DNA of 64,000 bases from Nocardia sp. NBC_00508 (GCF_036346875.1 NZ_CP107852.1:7378001-7442000), one strand, 5' to 3'; shown: positions 36,267-45,172, counted from the first letter of the stretch. A program made the numbers and translations. Notes: generated by a model from the letters alone, not told the origin.

Positions 36267-37304
36267 GTGCGCATTCCCTCGATTCATGTCGCCTCTCTGC
36301 TGCAGGGCGAAGAGATCTACCGCGGCGAACTCGGGTCGCTGACCAGGCTCACCGCCGATAGCTTCCCGATCCTCAGCGGGCTCTCGATCAAACGCCTCAC
36401 CCTGGCGCCCGGAGCGATCCGGGAACCGCACTGGCACGCCAACGCCAGCGAACTCACCTACTGCACCGCGGGGCAGGCGCTGGTATCGGTGCTCGACAGC
36501 GGCGGCAATTTCTCCTCGTTCCTGGTGAGCACCGGGGAGATGTTCCACATCGACTCCGGCGCGCTGCATCACGTGGAGAACATCGGCGAGAGCGACGCGG
36601 AATTCATCCTCGCCTTTCGTCACGAACGACCCGAGGACTTCGGATTCAGCGCCGCGCTCGGCGCGATGACCGACTCCGTACTCGGCAACACCTACGACCT
36701 GCCTGCCGCGGACTTCGCCAAGATCCGGCGCAGTACCACCGCCAAGCTCATCGTGCGCCGCGAGGGCGATCCGGAAGTCCCGGCCACCGCCCATTTCGGC
36801 GACCCGCACCACTTCGCCATCGAAGCGATGCCCGCGCCGGTGGACTCGCCGGTCGGCTCCGCACGCACCGCTCGGGAAATGTTCTGGCCGGCGCTGCGGG
36901 ACCTCTCGATGTACTCACTGCGGGTCCGGGAAGACGGGATGCGCGAACCACATTGGCATCCCGTCACCGCCGAAATGGGTTATGTCCACCGGGGTTCCGC
37001 GCGCATGGCAATCATGGACCCGGACGGCACGTTGGACACCTACACCGTGCGCGAAGGCGAGGTGTACTTCGTGCCGCGCGCGTATCCCCATCACATCGAA
37101 GTCATCGACGCGCCGCGCATCCACCTGCTGATCTTCTTCGATCAACCGACGCCCGCGGATATCGGCTACCGCGCCTCGATGAGCGCCTACTCCCGCGAAG
37201 TGCTCGCCGCGACCTTCGGCGTCGCCCTCGACGAACTCCCGGACCTGCCCTTCACGCCGACCGACCCCTTGATCGTCACGCGCAACAATCCACTCGCTCC
37301 GTAA
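36267..37304 (+). CDS. Bicupin, oxalate-decarboxylase-like
   Basis: 345 residues with two cupin domains. Each has the metal set: first EPHWHANASELTY then LHHVEN; second EPHWHPVTAEMGY then YPHHIEV, giving two His, one Glu and one later His per domain. This is the layout of Mn-dependent oxalate decarboxylases/oxidases, which turn oxalate to formate and CO2 or to CO2 and peroxide; the substrate here is not proven. GTG start chosen because a perfect AAGGAGG lies at 36256-36262. No signal peptide, so cytoplasmic. It may be co-transcribed with the FAD oxidase 70 bases downstream. Confidence 0.88.
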   Translation: MRIPSIHVASLLQGEEIYRGELGSLTRLTADSFPILSGLSIKRLTLAPGAIREPHWHANASELTYCTAGQALVSVLDSGGNFSSFLVSTGEMFHIDSGALHHVENIGESDAEFILAFRHERPEDFGFSAALGAMTDSVLGNTYDLPAADFAKIRRSTTAKLIVRREGDPEVPATAHFGDPHHFAIEAMPAPVDSPVGSARTAREMFWPALRDLSMYSLRVREDGMREPHWHPVTAEMGYVHRGSARMAIMDPDGTLDTYTVREGEVYFVPRAYPHHIEVIDAPRIHLLIFFDQPTPADIGYRASMSAYSREVLAATFGVALDELPDLPFTPTDPLIVTRNNPLAP

Positions 37305-37374
37305 GGGAAACTGCCCCGAAGCCGTAGCGCAGAACGTAATTTACCTGCAGCAGGCGGTCGAATGGAGTTCAGCT

Positions 37375-39000
37375 GTGACGAGGTCGTGGTGGGGATGGGG
37401 AAACGTCGAGGACGCGGTCACCGGCGCCGAAAGGGAGGCGCTGACCGAGCGCGTAGCGGCCCTGCTGCCCGACGCTGATCTCGCGGTGCACGAGGCCCCC
37501 GATCCGATGTCGTTGGGGGTCCCCGCTCCTCGCGTTCAACCGCCGGGTTCGCTGACGCATCTGGCGTCGGAAGACCTCGGTGATCGCGTCTCGCATGGTC
37601 ACGGACAAGCATTTCGCGACGTGGTACGCAATCTACTCGGCCGCGTCGACCATGTACCCGATTACGTGCTTCGGCCACGGACCGAGCAGGACGTGATCGA
37701 CATCCTGGACTGGTGCGCGAGCGCGGTTGTCGCCGCGGTGCCATTCGGCGGTGGAACGTCGGTGGTGGGTGGTGTCGAACCGCGGTGCTCCGACGACTAC
37801 GCCGGGACCATCGCCCTGGATCTCGGCCGGCTGAGCCGGATCGTCGAGCTCGATCGCACCAGCCGGGCGGCGCGGATTCAAGCGGGCATCCTAGGCCCGG
37901 CATTGGAAGCCGCACTCCGCCCGGACGGCTTGACGCTGCGGCACTTTCCCCAGTCGTTCGAGTTCTCCACGCTCGGCGGCTGGCTGGCGACCCGGGCGGG
38001 TGGCCACTACGCGACCGTCTACACCCACATCGATGACATGGTCGAGTCGATGCGAGTGGTGACGCCGATCGGGGTCAGCGAATCACGCAGGGTGCCCGCA
38101 TCGGGCGCGGGCCCCGCACCGGACCGGATGTTCCTCGGGTCCGAGGGCATCCTCGGAGTGATCACCGAGGCGTGGATGCGATTGCAGGATCGCCCGCGCT
38201 GGCGCGCCGGAGCGTCGGTGGTGTTCGACGATTACCACAAGGCGGTCGCCGCGACGCGAACGATCGCGCAGGCCGGGCTGTATCCGGCGAACTGCCGGCT
38301 GCTCGATCCGGTGGAGGCGTTCATCAACGCGGGAACCAGCGCCGCGGGCGGTGTCCTCGTCCTCGGATTCGAATCCGCCGACCATCCGGTGGACGATCCG
38401 ATGCGGCGTGCGGTGCAGATCTGCCGCGACCACCGCGGCGCAGTCCCCGACGGAGTCCGCAGCACGGACTCGGCGAAGGACACAGCGCGCCCAGGCGCGG
38501 CGGACGCCTGGCGCTCGTCGTTCCTGCGGATGCCGTATCAGCGCGACGCACTCGCTGCCCAGTCGATGATCGCCGAGACCTTCGAAACCGCCTGCACCTG
38601 GGACCGTTTCGACTCCTTGCGGGAGACGGTGCTCGCCGCGGCGACCGCCGCGTTCCGCTCCGTCGGGGTAACCGGCGTGGTCACCTGCCGATTCACGCAC
38701 GTGTACCCAGACGGGCCCGCGCCCTACTTCGGCGTCTACGCGGGGGGCCACTGGGGGCGGACCGTCGAGCAGTGGGACGAGATCAAAACCGCGGTATCGG
38801 AGGCACTGGCGACTTCCGGAGCCACCATCACGCACCACCACGCCGTCGGGCGGGACCACCGCCCTTGGTACGACCGCCAGCGACCCGAACCCTTCGCTGC
38901 CGCCCTTCGCGCGGCCAAAGCGACGCTGGACCCGGCGGGCATTCTCAATCCCGGTGTCCTGATCGACTCGGCGCCGTCGGCACAGAGGGGGTTCCGATAG
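37375..39000 (+). CDS. FAD-linked oxidase, alkyl-DHAP synthase-like
   Basis: 541 residues. FAD-binding PCMH domain from about 95 to 275 (YVLRPRTEQDVIDILDWC; VAAVPFGGGTSVVGGVEP; FPQSFEFSTLGGWLATRAGG), then a C-terminal cap domain with ITHHHAVGRDHRPWY near 490, the HHH signature of alkyl-dihydroxyacetonephosphate synthases, and a closing DPAGILNPG. Such enzymes exchange an acyl for an alkyl chain on DHAP in ether-lipid synthesis; bacterial members may act on other substrates. GTG start. The Tn3 element begins 13 bases before the present stop: without it the frame would end SAQR-stop, whereas now it ends QRGFR-stop. Confidence 0.88.
   Translation: MTRSWWGWGNVEDAVTGAEREALTERVAALLPDADLAVHEAPDPMSLGVPAPRVQPPGSLTHLASEDLGDRVSHGHGQAFRDVVRNLLGRVDHVPDYVLRPRTEQDVIDILDWCASAVVAAVPFGGGTSVVGGVEPRCSDDYAGTIALDLGRLSRIVELDRTSRAARIQAGILGPALEAALRPDGLTLRHFPQSFEFSTLGGWLATRAGGHYATVYTHIDDMVESMRVVTPIGVSESRRVPASGAGPAPDRMFLGSEGILGVITEAWMRLQDRPRWRAGASVVFDDYHKAVAATRTIAQAGLYPANCRLLDPVEAFINAGTSAAGGVLVLGFESADHPVDDPMRRAVQICRDHRGAVPDGVRSTDSAKDTARPGAADAWRSSFLRMPYQRDALAAQSMIAETFETACTWDRFDSLRETVLAAATAAFRSVGVTGVVTCRFTHVYPDGPAPYFGVYAGGHWGRTVEQWDEIKTAVSEALATSGATITHHHAVGRDHRPWYDRQRPEPFAAALRAAKATLDPAGILNPGVLIDSAPSAQRGFR
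38983..38987 (+). repeat. Target-site duplication, left copy
   Basis: CAGAG immediately outside the left inverted repeat; identical to 44484-44488. Five-base duplications are the norm for Tn3-family elements. Confidence 0.9.
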
Positions 39001-39033
39001 TAACCGCCGAAAAACCAACGGATATGGCGTAGC
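38988..39033 (+). repeat. Left terminal inverted repeat of Tn3 element
   Basis: 46 bases opening GGGGTTCCGATAGTAACCG and closing GGATATGGCGTAGC. It differs from the right repeat at two positions (A/G at the 10th base, C/T further in). Confidence 0.92.
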
Positions 39034-39135
39034 CGCAGCGCGACTGCCGGTGAGGTCCGGTTCGGCCTGCGGTGGAGGCGGACTGCTGGTTTGCTTGTCT
39101 CCCAGCGCTATTGGTTGGTGTGGGAGGTCGGGGTC

Positions 39136-42100
39136 GTGGCGACGCGGGTGTTCGCGGATGAGGAGTTGGCGCGTCTGCGGGAGTTCCCGGAGATCGGCCG
39201 TGAGGAGCTGTTCCGGTTCTTCACGCTCTCGCCGGCGGATCTGGCGTTCGTCGATCCGGGGCGCGGGCGTGGTCCGGCTGATCGGCTCGGTATCGCGATC
39301 GCGTTGTGCACGTTGCCGTGGCTGGGGTTCGTGCCCGATCGCGTGGTGAGCGCCCCGCCGGTCGCGGTGGCCAGGTTGGCCGAGCAGCTGCGCCTCGACG
39401 GTAGCGAGATCCGTTCCTACGGCCGCCGAGCTCAGACCCGCACCGATCATCTGCGCCTGGTCGCGCAGTATCTAGGCTGGCGGGCGGCCGGTGCGCTCGA
39501 GGTCAAGGAACTCGACGAGTTCCTGCTGGCGCGGGCGATGGAGCACGATTCCCCGACTCTGCTGTTCCGGCTGGGGTGTGAGTATCTGATCTCGGCGCGG
39601 GTGATCCGGCCCGGCCCGGTGAGCATGGTCGAACGCATCGCCCACGCCCGTGAGCAGGCCCAGCGCGAGACCTACGACCGCCTGGCCCACGAGTTCACCC
39701 CGGCCCGCTGCGCCGAGCTCGACGCGCTGCTGGTCACCGACACCTCTCTGGGGGTTTCACGGTTGCGATGGCTGTCGACCGGTCCGGTGGAGGCCTCGGC
39801 GGCCGCGGTGCGCGCGGAGGTCGACAAGCTGGCGTTCCTGCGCGGGCTGGGCGCGGATCGCCTCGATCTGTCGGTGCTCCCGGCCGAGCGGCGGCGGTTT
39901 CTGGCCACGATGGGACGCCGGTTGACCCCGCAGGCGCTGGAACGCCGGGATCCGCAGCGGCGGTACCCGATCCTGCTGACCGTGCTGGCCCAGTCCGGTA
40001 CCGACGTGCTCGACGAGGTCGTGGCGTTGTTCGATCAGGCGATCTCGGCGAAGTTCGGTGCCGCGGAGCGCCGGATGCAGCAGGAGCTGGCCGAGCGCGG
40101 CAAGACGGGGGAGGACCGCCAAGCGCTGCTCGACGACCTGCTGGCGATCGTCACCGACCCGGCGGTGGCCGATGAGGAGATCGGCGCGCTGATCCGCGGC
40201 GATGCGATCGGGTGGGAGCGCCTGCGGGCGGCGATCGCGCAGGCCAAACCCCGGTTGCCGCGTGATCACGGGCATCTGGCCGCGCTGGACTCCTCCTACA
40301 ACTACCTGCGCCAGTTCACCCCCGCGGTGCTGTCGACGGTCGGTTTCGCCGGCGGGACCGCCGCGTCCGAGTTGCTGATCGCGGTCGCGATGCTGCGCGA
40401 GCTCAACGCCACCGGGCGCCGGAAGGTCTTCGAGGAGGCCCCGACCGGGTTCGTGCCCGCGAAGTGGCGTGGCTACCTCGATGCGGCGCGCACGTCCGGC
40501 AGCACCACCGCCTACCGGCACTACTGGGAGCTGTGCGTGCTGCTGGCGCTGCGCGACGGGCTGCGCAGCGGGGACGTGTACGTGCCGGGCTCACGCCGCT
40601 ACGCCGACCCGGCCGCCTACCTGCTCACCGGCGAGCAGTGGGAACCGCATCGGGGCGAGTTCTGCCGCCTGGTCGGGCGCTCGGCCGATCCAGGCATCGC
40701 CCTGGCCGCCGTGGTCGAGGAGCTGCATACCGCGGTGGGTGAGCTGGAGGCGGTGCTCGCCGAGGGCGAGGGCCCGGTGCGGCTGGACGGTGAGTCCGGG
40801 GAGCTGGTCATCTCGCCGTTGACCGCCGAGGATGTTCCGGCCGAGGCGGTCGCGCTCAAGGCGGAGCTGACCGAGATGTTGCCGTTCGCGCCGATCGTGT
40901 CGCTGCTGATCGAGCTGGACAAACGCACGCACTACCTGGACTGCTTCACCCACGCCGGCGGCCAGGCGACCCGGACGCCGAAGCTGAAGCGCAACCTGAT
41001 CGCGGTGCTGCTCGCGCACTCGACCAACCTCGGGTTGACCCGGATGGCCGAGGCCTGCGGCATCTCCTACGACATCCTGTCCTGGACCGACGAGTGGTAT
41101 GTGCGCGAGGAGACGCTACGCGCGGCCAACCTGGTGATCATCGGCTACCACCAGCGGCTCCCGCTGACCCCGGTGTTCGGCACCGGGACACTGTCGTCGA
41201 GCGATGGGCAGCGCTTCCCGACACGCGGGAAGTCCACGACCGCGCGGCCGATGAGCCGCTACTTCGCGAACGAGGGCCTGTCGACCTATACCCATGTCAC
41301 CGACACCCACGCCACGTACGGCACCAAGATCATCGTCGCCACGCGCCGCGAAGCTCACTACGTGCTCGACGAGATCCTCGGCAACGCCACCGATCTGCCG
41401 ATCACCGAACACGCCACCGACACCCACGGAGTCACCCTGGTCAACTTCGGCCTGTTCGACCTGCTCGGCATGCAGCTGTCCCCGCGGATCCGGGACCTGG
41501 GCCGGATCACCCTCTACCGGCCGGGCCCGCGCGGCACCGCCGAGGCCCGGTTCCCGCACGCGGGCCCGCTGCTGACCCGCAAGGCCAACCTCGATCTGAT
41601 CGCCGGGCACTGGGACGACCTGCTCCGGCTGGCCGGGTCGTTGAAGTTCGGGCACGCCACCGCCTCCCTGCTGGTCGGCAAGCTCTCGGCGTCGGGGCGC
41701 CAGAACACGCTGGCCGCTGCCTTGAAGGAGTACGGGGCGCTGCGGCGCACGATCTACGCCGCGAAGTACCTGGCCGATCCGAGCTACCGGCGCAAGATCA
41801 CCCGCCAGCTCAACAAGGGCGAATCCCTGCACGCGCTGCGCCGCGATCTGCTCTACGCCCACGAAGGCACGATCCGGGCCCGCCAGCTCGCCGACCAGAC
41901 CGAGCAGGCGTGGTGTCTGACCTTGGCCACCAACGCCGTGATCGCCTGGACCACCGAGTACTACGGCCTCGCGGTCGCCCAGATGCGCCGGGCCGGCCAC
42001 CGCATCGACGACGAGGTCCTGGCCCACATCTCCCCCGCGCACAGCGCCAACATCAACTTCTTCGGCGCGATCGAAGTCGACATCGAGGCCGAACTCGCCG

Positions 42101-42153
42101 CGCTCGGCCCGACGGGCTACCGGCCGCTGCGGGTGCGCGACACCCTGTTCTGA
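39136..42153 (+). CDS. tnpA: Tn3-family transposase
   Basis: 1,005 residues, the usual TnpA length. N-terminal DUF4158-like region from ATRVFADEELARLREFPEIG; C-terminal DDE catalytic domain: first Asp in GTLSSSDGQRF near residue 690, second Asp in HATDTHGVTLVNFGLFD near 765, Glu in LNKGESLHALRRDL near 895. It carries out replicative transposition, producing cointegrates. The GTG at 39136 is chosen because GGGAGG lies eight bases before it; an in-frame TTG at 39091 is less likely. No frameshifts are seen. Confidence 0.95.
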   Translation: MATRVFADEELARLREFPEIGREELFRFFTLSPADLAFVDPGRGRGPADRLGIAIALCTLPWLGFVPDRVVSAPPVAVARLAEQLRLDGSEIRSYGRRAQTRTDHLRLVAQYLGWRAAGALEVKELDEFLLARAMEHDSPTLLFRLGCEYLISARVIRPGPVSMVERIAHAREQAQRETYDRLAHEFTPARCAELDALLVTDTSLGVSRLRWLSTGPVEASAAAVRAEVDKLAFLRGLGADRLDLSVLPAERRRFLATMGRRLTPQALERRDPQRRYPILLTVLAQSGTDVLDEVVALFDQAISAKFGAAERRMQQELAERGKTGEDRQALLDDLLAIVTDPAVADEEIGALIRGDAIGWERLRAAIAQAKPRLPRDHGHLAALDSSYNYLRQFTPAVLSTVGFAGGTAASELLIAVAMLRELNATGRRKVFEEAPTGFVPAKWRGYLDAARTSGSTTAYRHYWELCVLLALRDGLRSGDVYVPGSRRYADPAAYLLTGEQWEPHRGEFCRLVGRSADPGIALAAVVEELHTAVGELEAVLAEGEGPVRLDGESGELVISPLTAEDVPAEAVALKAELTEMLPFAPIVSLLIELDKRTHYLDCFTHAGGQATRTPKLKRNLIAVLLAHSTNLGLTRMAEACGISYDILSWTDEWYVREETLRAANLVIIGYHQRLPLTPVFGTGTLSSSDGQRFPTRGKSTTARPMSRYFANEGLSTYTHVTDTHATYGTKIIVATRREAHYVLDEILGNATDLPITEHATDTHGVTLVNFGLFDLLGMQLSPRIRDLGRITLYRPGPRGTAEARFPHAGPLLTRKANLDLIAGHWDDLLRLAGSLKFGHATASLLVGKLSASGRQNTLAAALKEYGALRRTIYAAKYLADPSYRRKITRQLNKGESLHALRRDLLYAHEGTIRARQLADQTEQAWCLTLATNAVIAWTTEYYGLAVAQMRRAGHRIDDEVLAHISPAHSANINFFGAIEVDIEAELAALGPTGYRPLRVRDTLF

Positions 42154-42165
42154 CCGGTCCCGGCG

Positions 42166-42390
42166 TTACACCAGGGCCCGGTTCGTGTGCTCGCTGTCGA
42201 GCCATTCGGTGGTCGTCATGTCCGGGATCAGGTCCGCACAGGATCGTCCGTCCTGGGTCCAGTCGTGGTCCCAGGCTCGCGGGTAGTGCGGTCTGGCGAC
42301 ATAGCCGAGGGCGTAGGGAGCGCCCTCGACGCCGATCCGCAGCTTGTCGGCGGGTGCTGCCCGCCCACTGGCGTCCGGAGTGCCAGATGA
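42166..42390 (-). pseudogene. C-terminal fragment of an unknown gene inside the transposon
   Basis: The minus-strand frame between a TGA near 42395 and a TAA at 42166-42168 reads about 75 residues of protein-like text (KLRIGVEGAPYALGYVARPH, then WDHDWTQDGRSCADLIPDMT) with no start codon in a sensible place. It looks like the 3' end of a passenger gene cut by an earlier rearrangement. I recognise no family. Confidence 0.35.
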
Positions 42391-42435
42391 TCACCCGCCA
42401 CACCCGGCCAGTGGCGAGCCCGATATATGCAGAGG

Positions 42436-43080
42436 TTAGGACTTACTGCGTGCGAAAAGAATCGCTTGCTGAGCTTTCGCATCCGGGTCGAGCAGCATCT
42501 GGGCCTCGACCACGAATCCGGCATCGTGCAGCCAGGATGCCACCTGGTTCGGCTGACGGCGGTGGACATGGACCTTCATCGGGTGACCGCCGTAGCCCTC
42601 CGTCTTCAACAGCGACTCGTCGCCGACGTGAAACAGGAGTTGCAACGGTCCGCCGGGACGCAATGCTCGGTGGAAGCGCCCGAATACAGTCGGCACCTCG
42701 TCGTCGGGGATGTGGATCAACGACTGCCAGGCGAGCAGGCCGGCCACCGAAGCGACGGGCAGGTCCAGTTCCGTCATCGAGCCCACCTCGAACCGCAGGC
42801 CGGGGTGGTCGCGCCGGGCCACGTCGATCATCGCCGGGGAGAGGTCGATACCGAAGGCGTCGACACCGAGTTCATGCAGGTGGGCGGTGACTTCACCGGG
42901 GCCGCAGCCGACGTCCGCGACCGGTCCGCCGCCAGCGGCCCGCACGCTGTCGGCGAACAACGCCAGAGCCGCGCGAAGGTACTGGTGTCCGGCGAGGGCG
43001 CCGCGCACTTGGTCGGCATAGCTGACCGCGACCGTGTCATAAGAGGTTCGGGTGTCGGCCAACCAGTCATCCGTGGTCAT
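42436..43080 (-). CDS. Class I SAM-dependent methyltransferase (transposon passenger)
   Basis: 214 residues. SAM-binding motif I VADVGCGPGEVTAHL near residue 54, acidic residue in FGIDLSPAMIDVAR near 76, motif with LLAWQSLIHIPDDEVP near 118, and LRPGGPLQLLFHVGDE near 145. This is the general UbiE/Methyltransf_11-type fold; the substrate (small molecule or antibiotic) is unknown. It is transcribed away from the recombinase. Transport by a transposon makes a resistance or detoxification role worth considering, but nothing in the sequence shows it. Confidence 0.88.
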   Translation of the reverse strand: MTTDDWLADTRTSYDTVAVSYADQVRGALAGHQYLRAALALFADSVRAAGGGPVADVGCGPGEVTAHLHELGVDAFGIDLSPAMIDVARRDHPGLRFEVGSMTELDLPVASVAGLLAWQSLIHIPDDEVPTVFGRFHRALRPGGPLQLLFHVGDESLLKTEGYGGHPMKVHVHRRQPNQVASWLHDAGFVVEAQMLLDPDAKAQQAILFARSKS

Positions 43081-43137
43081 GACCCGGCACGATATTCCAT
43101 GATCGCGGCGGACTCTGCGCTACCCGGGAACGACGAA

Positions 43138-43167
43138 GGTGCCTCCACCCGGCCGGGTGGAGGCACC
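43138..43167. repeat. Perfect 30-bp palindrome
   Basis: GGTGCCTCCACCCGG followed at once by its exact reverse complement. It lies 57 bases upstream of the methyltransferase start and 137 bases before the resolution-site arms. It could be a terminator, a cruciform, or a protein-binding site; there is no T run on either side. Confidence 0.85.
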
Positions 43168-43303
43168 GGTAGGCAGGACGGCATTGCTCATTGCGCGGGC
43201 CCCGAGAGACCTTGGCCGACTCTGTCATCCGGTGGCGTGGGCATCGGTGACTGCGGCGAACGGCGGTACGCGTCTGGCCGTGACCGCTCAACGATTGCAG
43301 TGA

Positions 43304-43400
43304 TACCCCGGATAACGGTCTGTTATCCGGGGTAACATCCGGGACGGCCTGCGGCGACCCCGTCGCGGCGCGACATGAAGCGACCCCGTTATCCGGGGCA
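43304..43400 (+). other. Resolution site of the tyrosine recombinase
   Basis: Two inverted 13-base arms, TACCCCGGATAAC (43304-43316) and GTTATCCGGGGTA (43322-43334), flank a five-base spacer GGTCT: the classic core site of a tyrosine recombinase. A third copy, GTTATCCGGGG, lies at 43388-43398, and GCGACCCCGT occurs twice (near 43354 and 43380), probably accessory sites. The recombinase gene starts 87 bases after the core. Confidence 0.82.
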
Positions 43401-43420
43401 AGCACTGACGAAGGGATCCG

Positions 43421-44431
43421 ATGGCCGCGAAGGTGACCCGGCTACGCACCGCCCCGCCGGCGCGCACCCTGCGCACCGCCGCCGAAGCGTTCCTCGACAC
43501 GATCAGCTCGGCGAACACCCGCCGCGCCTACGGCATCGCCATCGTCAAGACCGTCGACCAGCTCGACGGCCGCGGACCCGACGGACTCATCGGGCACAGC
43601 CGCGCCCTGGACGCGGTCACCGACACCGAAGTCGGCGCCGCGCTGGAAACCCTCTGGGGCGACGCCGCGGTGAACACCTGGAACGCGCGCCGCGCCGCAG
43701 TCGGCAAATGGCTGAGCTGGTGTGCCGAGCAGGGCTGGACCGCACCGCGAGTGCCGACCTCGGCCGCGCGGTCGACGCCGCCGGACTCCGACACCCCGGT
43801 CCGTTCCCGCACCGCGATCGACCGGCTCATCGGCCGCCGCGATGTCCACCTGCGGGAGAAGACGCTGTGGCGGATGCTGTACGAGACCTGCGCCCGCACC
43901 GAGGAGCTGCTCGGGCTCAACATCGAAGACCTCGACCTCGCGGGCCGCACCGCGGCGGTGAAGTCCAAGGGCGCCAAACCCCGCACCCGCCGGCGCGGCG
44001 CCGCCCACCACGAACACGTCCTCGAGAACGTGTACTGGGACGCGGGCACCGCCCGCCTGCTACCGCGGCTCATCCGCGACCGCACCCGCGGGCCGGTGTT
44101 CGTGACCCACCGCCGACCGGGGCCCGGCAAGTACCTCGCCGACCGCGACGTCTGCCCCACCACCGGCCTTGCCCGGCTCTCCTACGACCAGGCCCGCGAC
44201 CTACTCGACGCCGCCACCGCCGTCGACGGCCCCGGGACCGGCTGGGACCTGCACGAACTGCGCCACTCCGGCCTGACCCACCTCGGAGAATCCGGGGCCA
44301 GCCTGCTCGAACTGATGGCCAAGTCCCGCCACCGCAAGGCCGAGAACCTGCGCCGCTACTTCAAACCGTCCCCACAGGCGATGCGCGAGCTGACCTCGAT
44401 CCTGGGCCCGGGAGCCGAACGCCGCCGCTGA
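43421..44431 (+). CDS. Tyrosine recombinase (TnpI-like cointegrate resolvase)
   Basis: 336 residues. SAM-like N-terminal domain (about 15-110) and catalytic domain from about 125. The catalytic set is visible: Arg in YETCARTEELLGL near 165, Lys in AVKSKGAKPR, HELRHSGLTHLGE (His and Arg) near 277, His in SRHRKAENLRRYF near 308 and the nucleophile Tyr just after. It should recombine the inverted-arm site upstream to resolve transposition cointegrates. ATG start; it ends six bases before the right inverted repeat. Confidence 0.92.
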   Translation: MAAKVTRLRTAPPARTLRTAAEAFLDTISSANTRRAYGIAIVKTVDQLDGRGPDGLIGHSRALDAVTDTEVGAALETLWGDAAVNTWNARRAAVGKWLSWCAEQGWTAPRVPTSAARSTPPDSDTPVRSRTAIDRLIGRRDVHLREKTLWRMLYETCARTEELLGLNIEDLDLAGRTAAVKSKGAKPRTRRRGAAHHEHVLENVYWDAGTARLLPRLIRDRTRGPVFVTHRRPGPGKYLADRDVCPTTGLARLSYDQARDLLDAATAVDGPGTGWDLHELRHSGLTHLGESGASLLELMAKSRHRKAENLRRYFKPSPQAMRELTSILGPGAERRR

Positions 44432-44437
44432 CCAGCA

Positions 44438-44483
44438 GCTACGCCATATCCGTTGATTTTTCGGCGGTTACTACCGGAACCCC
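44438..44483 (-). repeat. Right terminal inverted repeat of Tn3 element
   Basis: Reverse complement of the left repeat with two mismatches; it starts GCTACGCCATATCC and ends CGGAACCCC. Confidence 0.92.
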
Positions 44484-44488
44484 CAGAG
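44484..44488 (+). repeat. Target-site duplication, right copy
   Basis: CAGAG directly outside the right repeat, matching 38983-38987. The next bases (GTGA) supply the stop codon the FAD oxidase had before insertion. Confidence 0.9.
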
Positions 44489-44564
44489 GTGAGACGCCCA
44501 CTTCGGCTCCCGCGAGGGATTGCACGCGGCTCGTGTTTGTGAGCAGGGTTGCCCACGACATAGA

Positions 44565-44584
44565 GTGAGTGTACAGTCACTCAC
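44565..44584. promoter_or_regulatory. TetR operator, autoregulatory
   Basis: GTGAGTGTACAGTCACTCAC, an inverted repeat (TGAGTG...CACTCA) abutting the ATG of the TetR gene. It shares CAGTCAC with the site upstream of the quinone oxidoreductase. Confidence 0.7.
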
Positions 44585-45172
44585 ATGCCAAAGCGAGGAG
44601 CGGCCCTCTCCACCTCGGATGCCCGCCGCGAGGTTGTGGTCGACGCGGCGATCGCGAGGTTCGCCAAGACCGGATACCACGGGACACCGATCAACACCGT
44701 GGCTTCGGCGGCAGGCATTTCGCCCGCGTATGTGTTCAAGCTCTTTCCCAGCAAGGTAGAGCTGTTCGTTGCCGCACTGGATCGCTGCTACGAGCTGGTC
44801 GAGCAATCGCTTGCGACCGGTGCCGCGCGGGTGCCGGGGGGCGATCCGGAGAAGGTCCTGCATGAAATGGGTGGGTCGTACGCCGAGCTGATCGCGGACA
44901 AGAGCCTGCTCATGCTGCAGGTTCACGCTCAGTCGGCCGCCGATATCCCGGAAATCGCCAACGCTGTCCGCCGTGGTCTTCATCGGGTGACCGACTATGC
45001 GAAGACCCGTTCGGACGCTACGGATGAGCAGGTACAGCGGTTCATGGCCTATGGGCAGCTGTGTCACTTGATCACCACGCTCGGTCTCGACGACCACGAG
45101 GGCAGCTGGGAAGCGATCCTCACTGCGGGCATCCGGCACCCGCGTGCCCGCAACGCGACAGAAGGGACCTGA
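44585..45172 (+). CDS. TetR-family transcriptional repressor
   Basis: 195 residues. N-terminal helix-turn-helix: VVDAAIARFAKTGYHGTPIN then ASAAGISPAYVFKLFPSKVE (about residues 18-62). The C-terminal ligand domain is helical (LHEMGGSYAELIADKSLLML). The operator lies on its own start and a related one precedes the oxidoreductase gene downstream, so it very likely represses both and releases on binding a small, perhaps quinone-like or electrophilic, ligand. Confidence 0.92.
   Translation: MPKRGAALSTSDARREVVVDAAIARFAKTGYHGTPINTVASAAGISPAYVFKLFPSKVELFVAALDRCYELVEQSLATGAARVPGGDPEKVLHEMGGSYAELIADKSLLMLQVHAQSAADIPEIANAVRRGLHRVTDYAKTRSDATDEQVQRFMAYGQLCHLITTLGLDDHEGSWEAILTAGIRHPRARNATEGT

Larger units (their letters stand above)
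38988..44483 (+). mobile_element. Tn3-family transposon (5,496 bp) with tyrosine-recombinase resolution
   Basis: Bounded by 46-bp imperfect inverted repeats starting GGGG and by CAGAG target duplications. Content: tnpA (+), a short gene fragment (-), a SAM methyltransferase (-), a 30-bp palindrome, a resolution site and a tyrosine recombinase (+) reaching almost to the right end. Use of a tyrosine rather than serine recombinase places it with Tn4430/Tn5401-type Tn3 members. Intact ends, an unbroken transposase and duplications without mismatch suggest a recent insertion. Confidence 0.95.

Noticed and set aside
41094..42890. 598-codon plus-strand frame over the end of tnpA
   Set aside because: Out of frame with the transposase and rich in Arg/Pro; TnpA motifs are in the other frame.
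38987..44484. 47-bp version of the transposon ends including one more G/C
   Set aside because: With those borders the flanking five bases do not match; shifting in by one base gives identical CAGAG duplications.
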